Of a stretch of DNA of 64,000 nt, positions 23,526 to 33,425 are shown one piece after another. Source of the stretch: Paraburkholderia sp. Ac-20340 (GTDB lineage: Bacteria; Pseudomonadota; Gammaproteobacteria; Burkholderiales; Burkholderiaceae); assembly GCF_017104965.1 (NCBI RefSeq), contig NZ_JAAGPR010000035.1, positions 1-64,000 on the forward strand. The letters are read 5' to 3'. The position numbers were made by a program, and so were the translations under genes. The notes below the pieces were generated by a model. That model was given only the letters and a program-made list of their open reading frames with translations, made no database searches and was not told the origin of the DNA. Positions within the stretch are counted from its first letter, which is position 1, and every line of letters begins with the position of its first letter.

Positions 23526-24746
23526 TTAGAAGTTGTGGCGAATGCCCGCGACGATCGCCAGTTGCTTGTCGTTATCCGAGTTCACGAGATTCGGGATCTG
23601 CGCGAGATTACGCGTGCCACCCGAAGCGTCCAGACCCAGCCCCGCACCCGACGACTTCTGGCCGATGGCGACCGCGTAAAGCGCGGTGCGCTTCGACAGG
23701 TTGTACACCGTGCCCAGGTTGATCTGATGGACGCGCGTGGACGAACCGCCGCTCGGGTGCGCGTCGTTGAAAATATAGGCAAAGCCGAATTGCAGCGCGG
23801 GCGTGAATTGCCACATCGTATTGAGTTCGGCGATATCGAATGAGATATTCGCGCCCTGCGGTTGCGCCGTGCTGGCGAAATACTGGCTCTGCGACAGACG
23901 CGTATGCGTGTAGCTCAGCGCCACCGTGACGGTGTTGAAAACATACGAGCCGCCCGCGCCCCAGATATCGATCTTTTGCGCGTTCTGCAATTCGCAATAC
24001 GAGGCGTCGGCATTCGCGCAACTGAGATCGCCGATATAACCGCTCTCACCGCCCAGCGCCGCCTGCAACGGATTATGCAATTGCAGATAGCCCGCCGAAA
24101 GCGAAAGCGGTCCGTGCGAGTAATTCGCCGCGAGCGACCAGCCGCGATTCTGCGAGAAATTGCCCGCCACGCCGCCAAGGCTGAACAAGCCGCCCAGCGT
24201 CAAGCCGCCAAAACTCGGGCTGATGTATTTCAGCGAGTTATTGAAATTGAACGCTTCGTTGAGGTTATCGACATCGCCGAAATGCGAGCCGTACAGCGTC
24301 GCCCAGTTATTGCTCGACGCGTACGCGCCCATATTGTCCGAGAACGGATCGTACTGGCGGCCGAGCGTGAGCGTGCCGTAGGTGCCGTTCGCCACACCCA
24401 CCCACGCATTGCGATTGAACAGCGTGCCGCTTTGCAGCAACGCGCCGTTCTGCGTCAGGATGCTGTTTTCCAGCGTGAAATTCACCGTGGTGCCGCCGCC
24501 GATGTCCTCGCTGCCGGTCAGACCCCAGCGTGACGGCACGAGATTGCCGCCGCCCAGTTGCCAGTTCGAATGGCCGTCGGTGTGACCATCGGCGTGGGTG
24601 GTCTGCTGGTTGGTCGAATAGACGAGGCCCGCATCGACGGTGCCATACAGCGTGACGGAGGACTGGGCGTGGGCGCCCATCGTGAGAGTGGCGAGCGCGC
24701 ACGAAGCCAGCGCCAGCGCCGAGCGCTTGACGAGTTGATCTGCCAT
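23526..24746 (-). CDS. Gram-negative general porin (OmpC/Omp38 type)
   Basis: 406 residues with a signal peptide ('MADQLVKRSALALASCALATLTMGAHAQ', cleavage after A-H-A-Q about residue 28). The mature start 'SSVTLYGTVDAGLVYSTNQ' and the terminal 'KQLAIVAGIRHNF', ending in phenylalanine, are standard for trimeric 16-stranded porins of Burkholderiales and needed for BAM recognition. Alternating beta-strand pattern runs throughout; 'GLTGSEDIGGGTTVNFTLEN' and 'GRQYDPFSDNMGAY' match conserved strand and loop 3 regions. A His/Asp-rich loop 'HADGHTDGHSN' near residue 51 is unusual. It passes small hydrophilic solutes across the outer membrane. Confidence 0.93.
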   Translation of the reverse strand: MADQLVKRSALALASCALATLTMGAHAQSSVTLYGTVDAGLVYSTNQQTTHADGHTDGHSNWQLGGGNLVPSRWGLTGSEDIGGGTTVNFTLENSILTQNGALLQSGTLFNRNAWVGVANGTYGTLTLGRQYDPFSDNMGAYASSNNWATLYGSHFGDVDNLNEAFNFNNSLKYISPSFGGLTLGGLFSLGGVAGNFSQNRGWSLAANYSHGPLSLSAGYLQLHNPLQAALGGESGYIGDLSCANADASYCELQNAQKIDIWGAGGSYVFNTVTVALSYTHTRLSQSQYFASTAQPQGANISFDIAELNTMWQFTPALQFGFAYIFNDAHPSGGSSTRVHQINLGTVYNLSKRTALYAVAIGQKSSGAGLGLDASGGTRNLAQIPNLVNSDNDKQLAIVAGIRHNF

Positions 24747-24928
24747 ATCGGTAGGTATCGTTTCGAGGTGTGGGTTCGCGGCGCGCGAAAATCACGAACG
24801 CGCGCCGCCCGCGAGGAGATTGCGGGTAAAACTATGAATAGGATTACGTATCGATTTGCGCAGAGGGCGAAACCTGCGGCCTGGGTTCTTCCCTGCCAGG
24901 CGTCCTGCTGCCCTGCCGCCCTGCTGTT

Positions 24929-26386
24929 TTACTGTCCGAAGCGGGCGTACACGTCCGGGCGGCTGCGCTTGAGCACATAGCCCAGTGCGATACCCGCCAA
25001 TGCAACCGCCAGCACGATCCACGGGAACGAACGCACGATCGCGCTATCCGAGCCGCTGAGCGCGTCCAGATTGCCGATCAGCACGAAGCCGATCCACAGC
25101 AACCCGAAGCCGCCGAGCACCGGTGCAACCAGCGCATGCCAGAGCCGCGTGTCTTTTTTCGTCGCGCGGAAATACGCCACCACCGAAAAACTCGTGACCG
25201 CCTGCAGCATGACGATGCCGATCGTGCCCAGCGCCGAGGTGCAGCTAAAGACGATATTGAACGGATCGGCGCCTGCGACCACATAGAGCGCGACCGGCAC
25301 CGCCACCGTGAGCGTCTGCAGATAGCTCGCAAGATACGGCGAGCCGTATTTCGGGTGCAGGCGGTCGAGCTTCGCGGGCAGAATGCCTTCGACCGAAAGC
25401 GCGTGGATATAGCGCACGATGGTGTTATGGAACGACAGCAGGCTCGCGAAAATGCTGGAAAGCAGCAGGAAACTCATGGTGGTCGTCATCGCGCCGCCCA
25501 GATATTTCGCGGACTGGATGAACCAGAAATCGCCCGGCTGTTTGGTGGCCACATCGGCGACATCTTTCAGGCCGTACGCGCACACGATCGCCCACGTCAC
25601 GAAGGCGAAAAACACCAGGATCAGCGTGACCGACACATAGGTCGCGCGCGGCACCGTGACCTTGGGATCGCGGCATTCCTTGCCGTAAATGGCGGTGGCC
25701 TCGAAACCGATAAAGGATGCCAGCGCGAACATCACCGCAATGCCCATGTGACCGCTGAAAACGTGTTGCGGCGAGAACGGCGCGAGCGTCAGGCCGTCCG
25801 GTCCGCCGTGATGGATCACGATGGCAATCGACAGCACCAGCAGGATGCCCATTTCGAGGCACATCAGCACGCCGAGCAGACGGCTGTTGAGATCGATGCC
25901 GCGCAAGCCCGTGATCTGCACGATGACGACGCACGCTAACGAATAAACGTACCAGGGCATCGCGCTATGCAGCAGCGGCCCGAGCACGACGGTGCAAAAG
26001 AAACCGAATAGCCCGTACAGCGCGATCTGGATGCAGGTGTACGACAGCAGCGCGACAAGCGCGCCCGCCATGCCGAGCGGCCGCCCGAATCCCGCGGTGA
26101 TGTACGCGTAGAACGCGCCGGCCCGCACGATATGCCGGCTCATCGATGCAAAGCCCACGCTGAACACGAGCAACACAGCGCCCGCTATCACGAAAGCGCC
26201 CGGAATGCCGGCGCCGTTGCCCAGGCTGATGGCGGGCGGCACAGCGCCCAGCATGCCGGTGAGCGGTGCGGCTGCGGAGATCACGAGAAACACGATTTGC
26301 CACAGGCCGAGCAGACTGCGCGGCGCGGCCACGCGGTCTGACTCGGCGTCGCCGACAAGGCCGGCGCTTGAATACGGTTCGTTCAT
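24929..26386 (-). CDS. APC-superfamily amino acid/amine permease
   Basis: 485 residues, about 12 membrane segments. 'LGLWQIVFLVISAAAPLTGMLGAVPPAIS' is the APC TM1 region with the unwound G-rich stretch, and 'FASFIGFEATAIYGKECRDPKVTVPRATYVSV' is the TM6 to loop signature (E-[AS]-x-G-x-E-x-x-x-P). The ATG at 26386 ('MNEPYSSAGLVGD') has AGAGG upstream; longer starts are not permease-like. Together with the nearby AraC regulator and copper amine oxidase it may import an amine or amino acid for oxidation; this is inferred from context. Confidence 0.85.
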   Translation of the reverse strand: MNEPYSSAGLVGDAESDRVAAPRSLLGLWQIVFLVISAAAPLTGMLGAVPPAISLGNGAGIPGAFVIAGAVLLVFSVGFASMSRHIVRAGAFYAYITAGFGRPLGMAGALVALLSYTCIQIALYGLFGFFCTVVLGPLLHSAMPWYVYSLACVVIVQITGLRGIDLNSRLLGVLMCLEMGILLVLSIAIVIHHGGPDGLTLAPFSPQHVFSGHMGIAVMFALASFIGFEATAIYGKECRDPKVTVPRATYVSVTLILVFFAFVTWAIVCAYGLKDVADVATKQPGDFWFIQSAKYLGGAMTTTMSFLLLSSIFASLLSFHNTIVRYIHALSVEGILPAKLDRLHPKYGSPYLASYLQTLTVAVPVALYVVAGADPFNIVFSCTSALGTIGIVMLQAVTSFSVVAYFRATKKDTRLWHALVAPVLGGFGLLWIGFVLIGNLDALSGSDSAIVRSFPWIVLAVALAGIALGYVLKRSRPDVYARFGQ

Positions 26387-26685
26387 CGTTGCCTCTGCTG
26401 GGGTCTGTTCTGATTGCGCCACACGACACGATGGATGAACCGTGTGCCTCAGGCGCTCGGGGACCGGATCTCGCCGATGCGTTTTCGAGATTCGATTGGA
26501 GCGCATGGTAGGCAGCTAAAAAATCGGGCGACCTGGCTGATCGCGCCAAATTTTCGATAAAGTGCGCCAATACGGCTGCGGGTTTTTACTTAACGCGATA
26601 TTGGCGTGAAATTTGATTGGGATGACGAATGATTTTTTTAATCGTCGATGGCTTCGTCAAACCGACAAATTCATTACAAACGGGC

Positions 26686-27687
26686 CTATCCCTGCTGGCC
26701 CCAGTTTCTCGTCGCGCGCCACAGGACGGTTGCGTCCGCGTAACCCACGGCACGCGCGACAGCGGCATTGGTCATCCCGTCCTGCTCGCGCAATGTGGCG
26801 ACGCTGCGCTGGCGCTCCTCGCGAATGATCTCGCGCACCGACGTGCCCGCCTCCGCCAGATGGCGCTGCAACGATCGATCCGATAAACCCAGATCGCGCG
26901 CGATATCGGCGACCACGAGCTTTTCGCGCGCGAGGCGCCGCGTCACGAGTTCGCGCACCTGATCGACGAGGTTATGCGGCACGGTATCGCGTTTGATGAG
27001 ATCGGTCGCGTGGCGCTCCATCATGCGGGCCATCTGCGTATCGGCGCTCTTGAGCGGCGCGTCCAGATCGTGCGGATGCAAAACCACGCCGTTTTCAGGC
27101 TGCTGAAAACGCACCGGCACGCGAAAAATGCGTTGATAAGGCTTGAGATCGGCGGGCGCGGCGTGCTCGAAATGCACTTCCACCGGCATCCACGAAGCGC
27201 CATAAACCAGGCGAATCATGTGGCACATCGCGCTCATGCTGTATTCGGCGTCCTGACTGCGCGGCCAGATCGACGCGTGCGCAACGCGGTAACTCCACTT
27301 CGGCCAGGCGTTATCGCGCACGAGGTCCACCAGCGTGCCGCTTTGCCACGAAGCCAGCGCATCGGTGAATTTACGGATGGCGGCGCCCAGCGTAGGCGAA
27401 GACATAAAAACCAGCCCGGGCGGCCCCATTTCCGTGAGCTGCAATTCATTGCCTAAACGCAGCCCGAGCGACGGTTCGTCGAGCACCTGCGCCGCACGTT
27501 CGAAGGCGCCCACATAGCGTCCGAGCGGCACAATTTCATAAGGGTCGGAAAGCTGTCTGCGGCTCAATCCGAATTCAGCCAGTACGGCATCGCAGTCGGC
27601 GCCCGCTGCGTCCAGCGCACGCACGATGGGCCCCATCACGGCGCCGCGAATCATCGGAAAACCGTTGCTGACAGGGACTCGTTTCAT
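26686..27687 (-). CDS. AraC-family regulator with Arabinose-binding-type N-terminal domain (OruR-like)
   Basis: 333 residues. Residues about 20-205 are the 'Arabinose_bd' (PF12625-type) sensing domain seen in OruR, VirS and similar regulators ('EMGPPGLVFMSSPTLGAAIRKFTDALASW'). Residues 235-333 hold the double HTH: 'VVADIARDLGLSDRSLQRHLAEAGTSVREIIREERQRSVATL' and 'AVARAVGYADATVLWRATRNW'. ATG at 27687 is preceded by GGAGAGAG. It is divergent from the amine oxidase cluster (261 bases) and about 300 bases from the permease start; it probably controls both. The inducer is presumably the amine. Confidence 0.85.
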   Translation of the reverse strand: MKRVPVSNGFPMIRGAVMGPIVRALDAAGADCDAVLAEFGLSRRQLSDPYEIVPLGRYVGAFERAAQVLDEPSLGLRLGNELQLTEMGPPGLVFMSSPTLGAAIRKFTDALASWQSGTLVDLVRDNAWPKWSYRVAHASIWPRSQDAEYSMSAMCHMIRLVYGASWMPVEVHFEHAAPADLKPYQRIFRVPVRFQQPENGVVLHPHDLDAPLKSADTQMARMMERHATDLIKRDTVPHNLVDQVRELVTRRLAREKLVVADIARDLGLSDRSLQRHLAEAGTSVREIIREERQRSVATLREQDGMTNAAVARAVGYADATVLWRATRNWGQQG

Positions 27688-27948
27688 GTCTCTCTCCAGT
27701 GGGCCGTCTACGCACAGGCATGCACGTCGCCTTGTTGCCGGCATGCGCGGCGGCCGCTTCTTGATGTTGGGTTCGCTCTGTCTCTGGCGCACTCTATCGC
27801 CCCTTTGGCGCGTTTTGCAAGCGCGAAAAAAATATGGCGTTTCTACGATGACGACACGACATCGCCCTTGCGGTCATGCCCTGAAACGCCACGGAGCGGC
27901 CCGCTTTTCGCCGCCGTTGCGGCCCATCGTCATCCTTACGAAACGCTT

Positions 27949-29928
27949 ATGAACACGAATCCGAACGCGCATCCGCTCGACCCGCTGAGCCTCGCCGAAA
28001 TGCAGCTCGCCTGTGACATCGTGAAGGCCGCCGAACAGTTAGACGAATACGGCCGCTTTCCCGTGACCGAATTGCACGAGCCGCCCAAGGCCGAAGTCGT
28101 GGCGTGGAAACAGGGCGATTATTTTTCGCGTTGCGCCTTTGTGATCGCCATCGATCGCACGCGCAGCCAGACCATCGAATTCGTGGTCGATCTGCGCGAA
28201 AAGAAAGTGCAGTCGCGCACGCCGCTCGCGCTGCAAAGCGCGCCGTTCGGCCAGCCGCCGGTGATGATCGAAGAGTTCATCAACGCGGAGCGCATCGTCA
28301 AGGAAGATCTCGCGTGGCGCGAGGCGATCAAGAAGCGCGGCCTGAGCGAAGCGGATCTGGTCAACGTGCAGGTCGATCCGTTTTCCGCGGGCGCCTTCGA
28401 TCGTCCGGGCGAAGGGGGTCGCCGTCTGGTGCGCTGCGTGAGTTACTACCGCGAAAACGTGACGGACAACGGCTACGCGCATCCGATCGAAGGCGTGGTG
28501 GCCGTGGTCGATCTGCTCGAACAGAAAGTGATCGATCTGGTCGACGATGGCCGCATCATTCCGGTTCCCAAAGCGAAGCACAACTACGACACGCCGAGCC
28601 TGGGCGCGCCGCGCGACACCGTCAGGCCGCTGTCGATCAGCCAGCCCGAAGGCCCGAGCTTCACGATCGACGGCTGGCAGGTTGCCTGGCAGAACTGGAC
28701 ATTCCGCGTGGGCTTCACGCCGCGCGAAGGCCTCGTGCTGCATCAGATCACGTGGGACGACGGCAAGAGCGCGCCGCGCCCGATCGTCTATCGCGCGAGC
28801 GTGACGGAGATGTGCGTGCCCTATTCCGATCCCACCACGAACCATTACTGGAAGAGCGCGTTCGATGCGGGCGAATATGGTCTGGGCAAACTCGCCAATC
28901 AACTCGAACTGGGTTGCGATTGTCTCGGCACGATCCGCTATTTCGACATTCCTTCCGCCGACGATTTCGGCAATAGCTTCACGATGAAGAATGCCGTGTG
29001 TCTGCACGAAGAAGATTACGGCACGCTCTGGAAACACTATGAATTCCGCACCGGCGTATTCGAAATGCGCCGCTCGCGCCGCCTCGTGATTTCCTTCTTC
29101 GCCACGGTGGGCAATTACGACTACGGCTTTTACTGGTACTTCTATCAGGACGGCACGATCCAGCTCGAATGCAAACTCACCGGCATCGTGCAGACCTCGG
29201 CGGTGGCCGATGGCGGTACGTATCCGTGGGGCGGCATGATCACCGAAAACCTCGGCGGCCCCACGCATCAGCACTTCTTCAATGCGCGTCTGCATATGAT
29301 GGTCGACGGCGAGAAGAACTCGGTCACGGAACACGAATTCGTGCCGCGCCCGATGGGTGGCGACAATCCCTATGGCAACGTGTTCGACACCGCGAAGCGC
29401 GTGCTCAAGACCGAACAGGAAGCGGCGCGCAATGCCAACGGTCAGACCGGTCGCTACTGGAAGGTCGTCAATCCGAATGTGAAAAATCGCGTGGGCGCGA
29501 ATCCGGGCTACAAGCTCATCGTCAACGATTCGCCCTTGATGCTCGCCGATCCGGATTCGAAAGTGCGCCAGCGCGGCGGCTTCGCCACGCGCCATGTCTG
29601 GGTCACGCCATTCGACACGACGCAGCGCTACGCGAGCGGCGACTATCCGAACCAGCACGCAGGCGGCGACGGTCTGCCGCGTTATATCGAGGCGAATCGC
29701 AACATCGAAAACGAAGATATCGTGCTGTGGCACAGCTTCGGTCATACGCATGTCTGCAAGCCCGAGGACTTCCCCGTCATGCCGGTGGAGTACGCCGGTT
29801 TCATGCTCAAGCCGAATAACTTCTTCCAGGGCAATCCGGCGATGGATCTGCCGGGCGGACGCGATCCGCATAGCGTGCAGGACGGCGCGCCTGAAGCCGC
29901 GCCTTCGTGCTGCGGCAGCAAGAAGTAA
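27949..29928 (+). CDS. Copper-containing primary amine oxidase
   Basis: 659 residues. It oxidises a primary amine to aldehyde with release of NH3 and H2O2, using copper and a topaquinone made from a tyrosine. Seen: the catalytic base D306 in 'FDAGEYG', the topaquinone precursor Y390 in 'VGNYDYGFYW' (N-Y-D-Y), copper ligands H440 and H442 in 'THQHFFNARLHM', and the third His in 'HSFGHTHV', followed by 'DFPVMPVEYAGFMLKPNNFFQGNPAMD'. No signal peptide is visible, so it is probably cytoplasmic, unlike E. coli TynA. Start 'MNTNPNAHPLDPL' chosen; an upstream in-frame extension is not enzyme-like. C-terminus ends with a Cys pair (SCCGSKK). Likely substrates are phenylethylamine, tyramine or histamine. 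Confidence 0.93.
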   Translation: MNTNPNAHPLDPLSLAEMQLACDIVKAAEQLDEYGRFPVTELHEPPKAEVVAWKQGDYFSRCAFVIAIDRTRSQTIEFVVDLREKKVQSRTPLALQSAPFGQPPVMIEEFINAERIVKEDLAWREAIKKRGLSEADLVNVQVDPFSAGAFDRPGEGGRRLVRCVSYYRENVTDNGYAHPIEGVVAVVDLLEQKVIDLVDDGRIIPVPKAKHNYDTPSLGAPRDTVRPLSISQPEGPSFTIDGWQVAWQNWTFRVGFTPREGLVLHQITWDDGKSAPRPIVYRASVTEMCVPYSDPTTNHYWKSAFDAGEYGLGKLANQLELGCDCLGTIRYFDIPSADDFGNSFTMKNAVCLHEEDYGTLWKHYEFRTGVFEMRRSRRLVISFFATVGNYDYGFYWYFYQDGTIQLECKLTGIVQTSAVADGGTYPWGGMITENLGGPTHQHFFNARLHMMVDGEKNSVTEHEFVPRPMGGDNPYGNVFDTAKRVLKTEQEAARNANGQTGRYWKVVNPNVKNRVGANPGYKLIVNDSPLMLADPDSKVRQRGGFATRHVWVTPFDTTQRYASGDYPNQHAGGDGLPRYIEANRNIENEDIVLWHSFGHTHVCKPEDFPVMPVEYAGFMLKPNNFFQGNPAMDLPGGRDPHSVQDGAPEAAPSCCGSKK

Positions 29929-29938
29929 GGGCAAGGCC

Positions 29939-30862
29939 ATGTGGCGCGCAACGATGTTCTGGTGCGCAGTGACGGCGGGCGCAGCGGCGCTCGCGGCCGG
30001 CACGATGCTGGGCGCGATGCAGGCCGGCGATCGTGTCGCTGCGTTCGCCGCGAGCGCCGTTGCGCTGCTGGCGATGGCGCTTCTGCCGCCGATGTTCGCC
30101 CGCCATTCAGGTGCGCGCGCAACGATATTTACCGCGACTGCGCTCGTACTGACGATGGCGGCAATGAGCTTCGCCGCCAGCCAGGCACGCGCAGGCGCCA
30201 CGCACGCCGCGTTGCCGCTTGTGCTTGCGGGCTTTGCGCTGCTGATGAGCGCTCGCAGGATCGCGCCGAAAGCACGTCAATTCGTCAGCATTGCTCGTAG
30301 AGCGGGAACGCCGAATCTGAACGGCGCGATGATCGGCGCTGCGTGGCTCGCCGGTATGTCGAGCGGCCTGCTCGCGCGCTTCCAGTTGTTTGCGCTGTGC
30401 GGTGCGGGTCCGCTTTCGCTTGCGCATCTGCTTGTGCCGCTCGGCGCCGCGATCGGTGCGGGCGCTTACCTGCAACGAATCGAGCGTCGTCACGCGCTGC
30501 TATGGCTTTTCATGCTGCGCGGCGTGCTGCTGGCATCGTTGACGCTCGATGTTTTCGCCCCCTGGGCGCCCTATGCCGCGCCTGTTTTCACGGTACTCGA
30601 TGCACTGACGCTCCCCACGCTGCTTCGCAACGATCACGCCCATCATGGCGGACAAGGCCGTTGCCCCGGCATCGCCCATCACATCGGCATGGTTGCAGGC
30701 GCAACGTTCGCAACGACCACCTGGGGCTTTGGTCAGGGCTATTACGTGCTGTTTCTCGGCGCGGCCGTACTCAATCTTGTCTGTGCTTCGGCGCAGGCCA
30801 CACCGCGGAAGCGGCGCGTCGCGCACTTCGACACGCGCGCCATCTCCGCCGACTTCCGCTAG
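29939..30862 (+). CDS. Polytopic membrane protein of the amine oxidase cluster (MFS-like)
   Basis: 307 residues with about eight hydrophobic segments and Arg-rich connecting loops. No firm family; the hydrophobic pattern and 'YYVLFLGAAVLNLVCA' end resemble an MFS half or a degenerate carrier. A His-rich loop 'RNDHAHHGGQGRCPGIAHHIG' near residue 235 is unusual and could bind copper, which would fit its place 10 bases after the copper amine oxidase and 33 before the aldehyde dehydrogenase. That link is speculative. A start at 29939 gives no overlap with the oxidase. Confidence 0.6.
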   Translation: MWRATMFWCAVTAGAAALAAGTMLGAMQAGDRVAAFAASAVALLAMALLPPMFARHSGARATIFTATALVLTMAAMSFAASQARAGATHAALPLVLAGFALLMSARRIAPKARQFVSIARRAGTPNLNGAMIGAAWLAGMSSGLLARFQLFALCGAGPLSLAHLLVPLGAAIGAGAYLQRIERRHALLWLFMLRGVLLASLTLDVFAPWAPYAAPVFTVLDALTLPTLLRNDHAHHGGQGRCPGIAHHIGMVAGATFATTTWGFGQGYYVLFLGAAVLNLVCASAQATPRKRRVAHFDTRAISADFR

Positions 30863-30895
30863 CCCCACACTTCGACACATTATTCAGGAGACGCA

Positions 30896-32374
30896 ATGGA
30901 CCGCCAGGACTTCACGCATACGATCCGCACGCAGATGTTCGTCGATGGCCGCTTCTGCGCGAGCGGCAACGATCGCACCTTCGCCGTATTCAATCCGGCC
31001 ACGGGCGCCGAGATCGCCCAGGTGCCCGACGCCAGCGACGCCGATATCGACGCCGCCGTGCACGCCGCGCGCCGCGCCTTTCGCGCCGACACATGGCGAC
31101 GCATGCCGCCCGCCGAACGCGAGCGTCTGCTGCTCAAACTCGCCGATCTGGTGGAGCGCAACGGCGACGAACTCGCCGCGCTCGAAACGCTCAATCAGGG
31201 CAAACTGCTCGGCTTTTCGAAGCTGCTCGAAGTGGGCGGCAGCGTGCAATGGCTGCGCTATATGGCGGGCTGGGCCACCAAGATCGAAGGCAGCACCGTC
31301 GATCTCTCGCTCGCCTTTCCGCCGGGCGTGCGCTACAACGCCTCGACGCGCCGTGTGCCCGCGGGCGTGGTCGCCGCGATCGTGCCGTGGAATTTCCCCT
31401 TGCTGATGGCCGTGTGGAAGATCGCCCCGGCGCTCGCCTGCGGCTGCACCGTCGTGCTCAAACCCGCCGAGGAAACGCCGCTCACCGCCATCCGCCTGGC
31501 CGAACTCGCGCACGAAGCCGGCTTCCCGCCCGGCGTGTTCAACGTCGTCACCGGTCAGGGCGAAACGGCGGGCGCGGCGCTCGTGCGTCATCCCGGCGTC
31601 GATAAAGTCACGTTCACGGGCTCGACCGAAGTGGGCCGCATCATCGGCCGCCAGTGCGCCGACGATCTCAAGCGCGTCTCGCTCGAACTCGGCGGCAAGA
31701 GCCCGGTGATCGTGCTCGACGACTGCGATCCGCAGCGCGCGATCGCAGGCGCGGCGGGCGCGATCTTCTTCAATCACGGTCAGGTCTGCACGGCCGGCTC
31801 GCGCCTGTATGTGCCGCGCGCGCGCTTCGACGAGATCGTCGATGGCGTTGCGCAGGTCGCGCGCAACACGGTGCTCGGCTCCGGCTTCGACGCGGCGACG
31901 CAGATGGGCCCGCTCGTGTCCGCGCGCCATCGCGACAAGGTCGCCGGCATGATCGCCCAGGGCCGCGCCGAAGGCGGCGAAATCGTCGCGGGCGGCGGCA
32001 GCGCGCCACGCGCGGGCTTCTTCGTCGAGCCGACAGTGATCGCCAATGCCGCCAACAAAGCGCTCACCGTCGTGCGCGAGGAGGTTTTCGGCCCGGTGCT
32101 GGTGGCCATGCCTTACGACGACGTGGAGGAAGCCATCGCCGCCGCCAACGCTTCGGAGTACGGCCTGGGCGCGAGCGTGTGGACCAACCAGCTCGATCGC
32201 GCGCTGCGTGTGGTCGATGCCGTGGAAGCCGGCACCGTCTGGGTTAACACGCACAATATGGTCGATCCGGCCCTGCCCTTCGGCGGCTTCAAGGCGTCGG
32301 GCATCGGCCGCGAGCACGGCCGCGCGATCATCGACTCGTACACCGAGACGAAATCGGTCTGCATCGCGTACTGA
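30896..32374 (+). CDS. NAD-dependent aldehyde dehydrogenase (phenylacetaldehyde dehydrogenase type)
   Basis: 492 residues of the ALDH superfamily. General base E264 in 'VSLELGGKSP' and nucleophile C298 in 'FFNHGQVCTAG' are in place. 'VPWNFPLLMAVWKIAPALACGCTVVLKP' and 'FTGSTEVGRIIG' form the NAD-binding Rossmann region, and 'EVFGPVLVAMPYDD' and 'LPFGGFKASGIGREHG' complete the set. It converts the aldehyde made by the amine oxidase into the acid, as FeaB does after TynA in E. coli. Third gene of the oxidase operon (33-base gap). Confidence 0.92.
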   Translation: MDRQDFTHTIRTQMFVDGRFCASGNDRTFAVFNPATGAEIAQVPDASDADIDAAVHAARRAFRADTWRRMPPAERERLLLKLADLVERNGDELAALETLNQGKLLGFSKLLEVGGSVQWLRYMAGWATKIEGSTVDLSLAFPPGVRYNASTRRVPAGVVAAIVPWNFPLLMAVWKIAPALACGCTVVLKPAEETPLTAIRLAELAHEAGFPPGVFNVVTGQGETAGAALVRHPGVDKVTFTGSTEVGRIIGRQCADDLKRVSLELGGKSPVIVLDDCDPQRAIAGAAGAIFFNHGQVCTAGSRLYVPRARFDEIVDGVAQVARNTVLGSGFDAATQMGPLVSARHRDKVAGMIAQGRAEGGEIVAGGGSAPRAGFFVEPTVIANAANKALTVVREEVFGPVLVAMPYDDVEEAIAAANASEYGLGASVWTNQLDRALRVVDAVEAGTVWVNTHNMVDPALPFGGFKASGIGREHGRAIIDSYTETKSVCIAY

Positions 32375-32529
32375 AGGCGGTTTCCGCCGCATTGTTAATC
32401 GAAATGGAATGATGAAACCCGTCCCCGGGCAATGATCCGGGGCGGGATTTCCAGCATGATCGAGCCCGTTCCCGCTTTACAAGCTTCCCCAAGCGTCCCG
32501 AAGCATCCCGAACCGAACGGAGCCAGATC

Positions 32530-33288
32530 ATGAGCACATCGACGCAATCTCTTTCCACGACGCGCGGCGTCGTCATCGTCACGGGCGCATCGCGCGGCAT
32601 CGGCGCGGCGCTCGCGCTGCGGCTCGCGCGCGACGGCCACGCGGTCGTCGTCAATTACGCTTCCAGTGCGCGCGAGGCCGAAGCATTGGTCGCGCAGATC
32701 GCCAGCGAAGGCGGCCGCGCCATCGCCGTGAAGGCCAACATCGCGAAGTCCGAAGAAGTGCGCCATCTGTTCGACACCACGGTCGAAAAGCTCGGCCAAC
32801 CCACGGTGCTAGTCAACAACGCGGGCGTGATGAAGCTGGCGACGATCGCCGATTCCACCGACGCGGTCTACGACGAAATGTTCGACATCAACGTGCGCGG
32901 CACGCTCAACACGATGCGCGAGGCCGCCGCAAAGCTCGCCGATGGCGGACGCGTGATCAACTTCTCGACCACGGCGCTGGCGCTCAATCTGCCGGGCTAC
33001 GGCATCTATAACGCCACCAAAGGCGCGGTCGAAGCGCTCACGCGCGTGTTCGCGAAGGAATTGCGCGGGCGCAGCATCACGGTGAACGCGGTGGCGCCGG
33101 GACCGGTTGCGACCGCGTTGTTCCTCGAAGGCAAAACCGAAGAACAGATCCGCCATTTCGCGAGCCTGCCGCCGCTGGAGCGCCTCGGTCAGCCCGACGA
33201 TATCGCCGCCGTGGTCTCGTTCCTGGCAGGCCCGGATAGCGGCTGGGTCGATGGCCAAACGCTGCGCGCCAACGGCGGACTCGCCTGA
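32530..33288 (+). CDS. Short-chain dehydrogenase/reductase (SDR)
   Basis: 252 residues. Classic SDR: cofactor motif 'TGASRGIG' at 18-25, 'NNAG' about 96-99, and catalytic S146, Y160, K164 ('INFST', 'YNATK'). The C-terminal 'LERLGQPDDIAAVVSFLAGPDSGWVDGQTLRANGG' is typical of 3-oxoacyl-ACP-reductase-like enzymes. The Arg in the 'ASR' position and the downstream 'NYAS' suggest NADPH preference. The substrate is unknown. It is 155 bases from the aldehyde dehydrogenase and may have its own promoter. Confidence 0.87.
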   Translation: MSTSTQSLSTTRGVVIVTGASRGIGAALALRLARDGHAVVVNYASSAREAEALVAQIASEGGRAIAVKANIAKSEEVRHLFDTTVEKLGQPTVLVNNAGVMKLATIADSTDAVYDEMFDINVRGTLNTMREAAAKLADGGRVINFSTTALALNLPGYGIYNATKGAVEALTRVFAKELRGRSITVNAVAPGPVATALFLEGKTEEQIRHFASLPPLERLGQPDDIAAVVSFLAGPDSGWVDGQTLRANGGLA

Positions 33289-33425
33289 CGCCGCCCACGT
33301 CGCTCACGCGGCGCGGCGGGAAATACGCGGTGCTACACTCCGAGGTCGAATCCCGGCTGTCTGGACGTGCGCGCAATGGCATCCAGGCGGTCCGGCTTTC
33401 ATTGCACATCCAACGACCTCCGACC

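Noticed and set aside
33289..33425. Fluoride riboswitch before crcB
   Set aside because: The conserved GATGG and CC-rich pseudoknot elements could not be found in the spacer.
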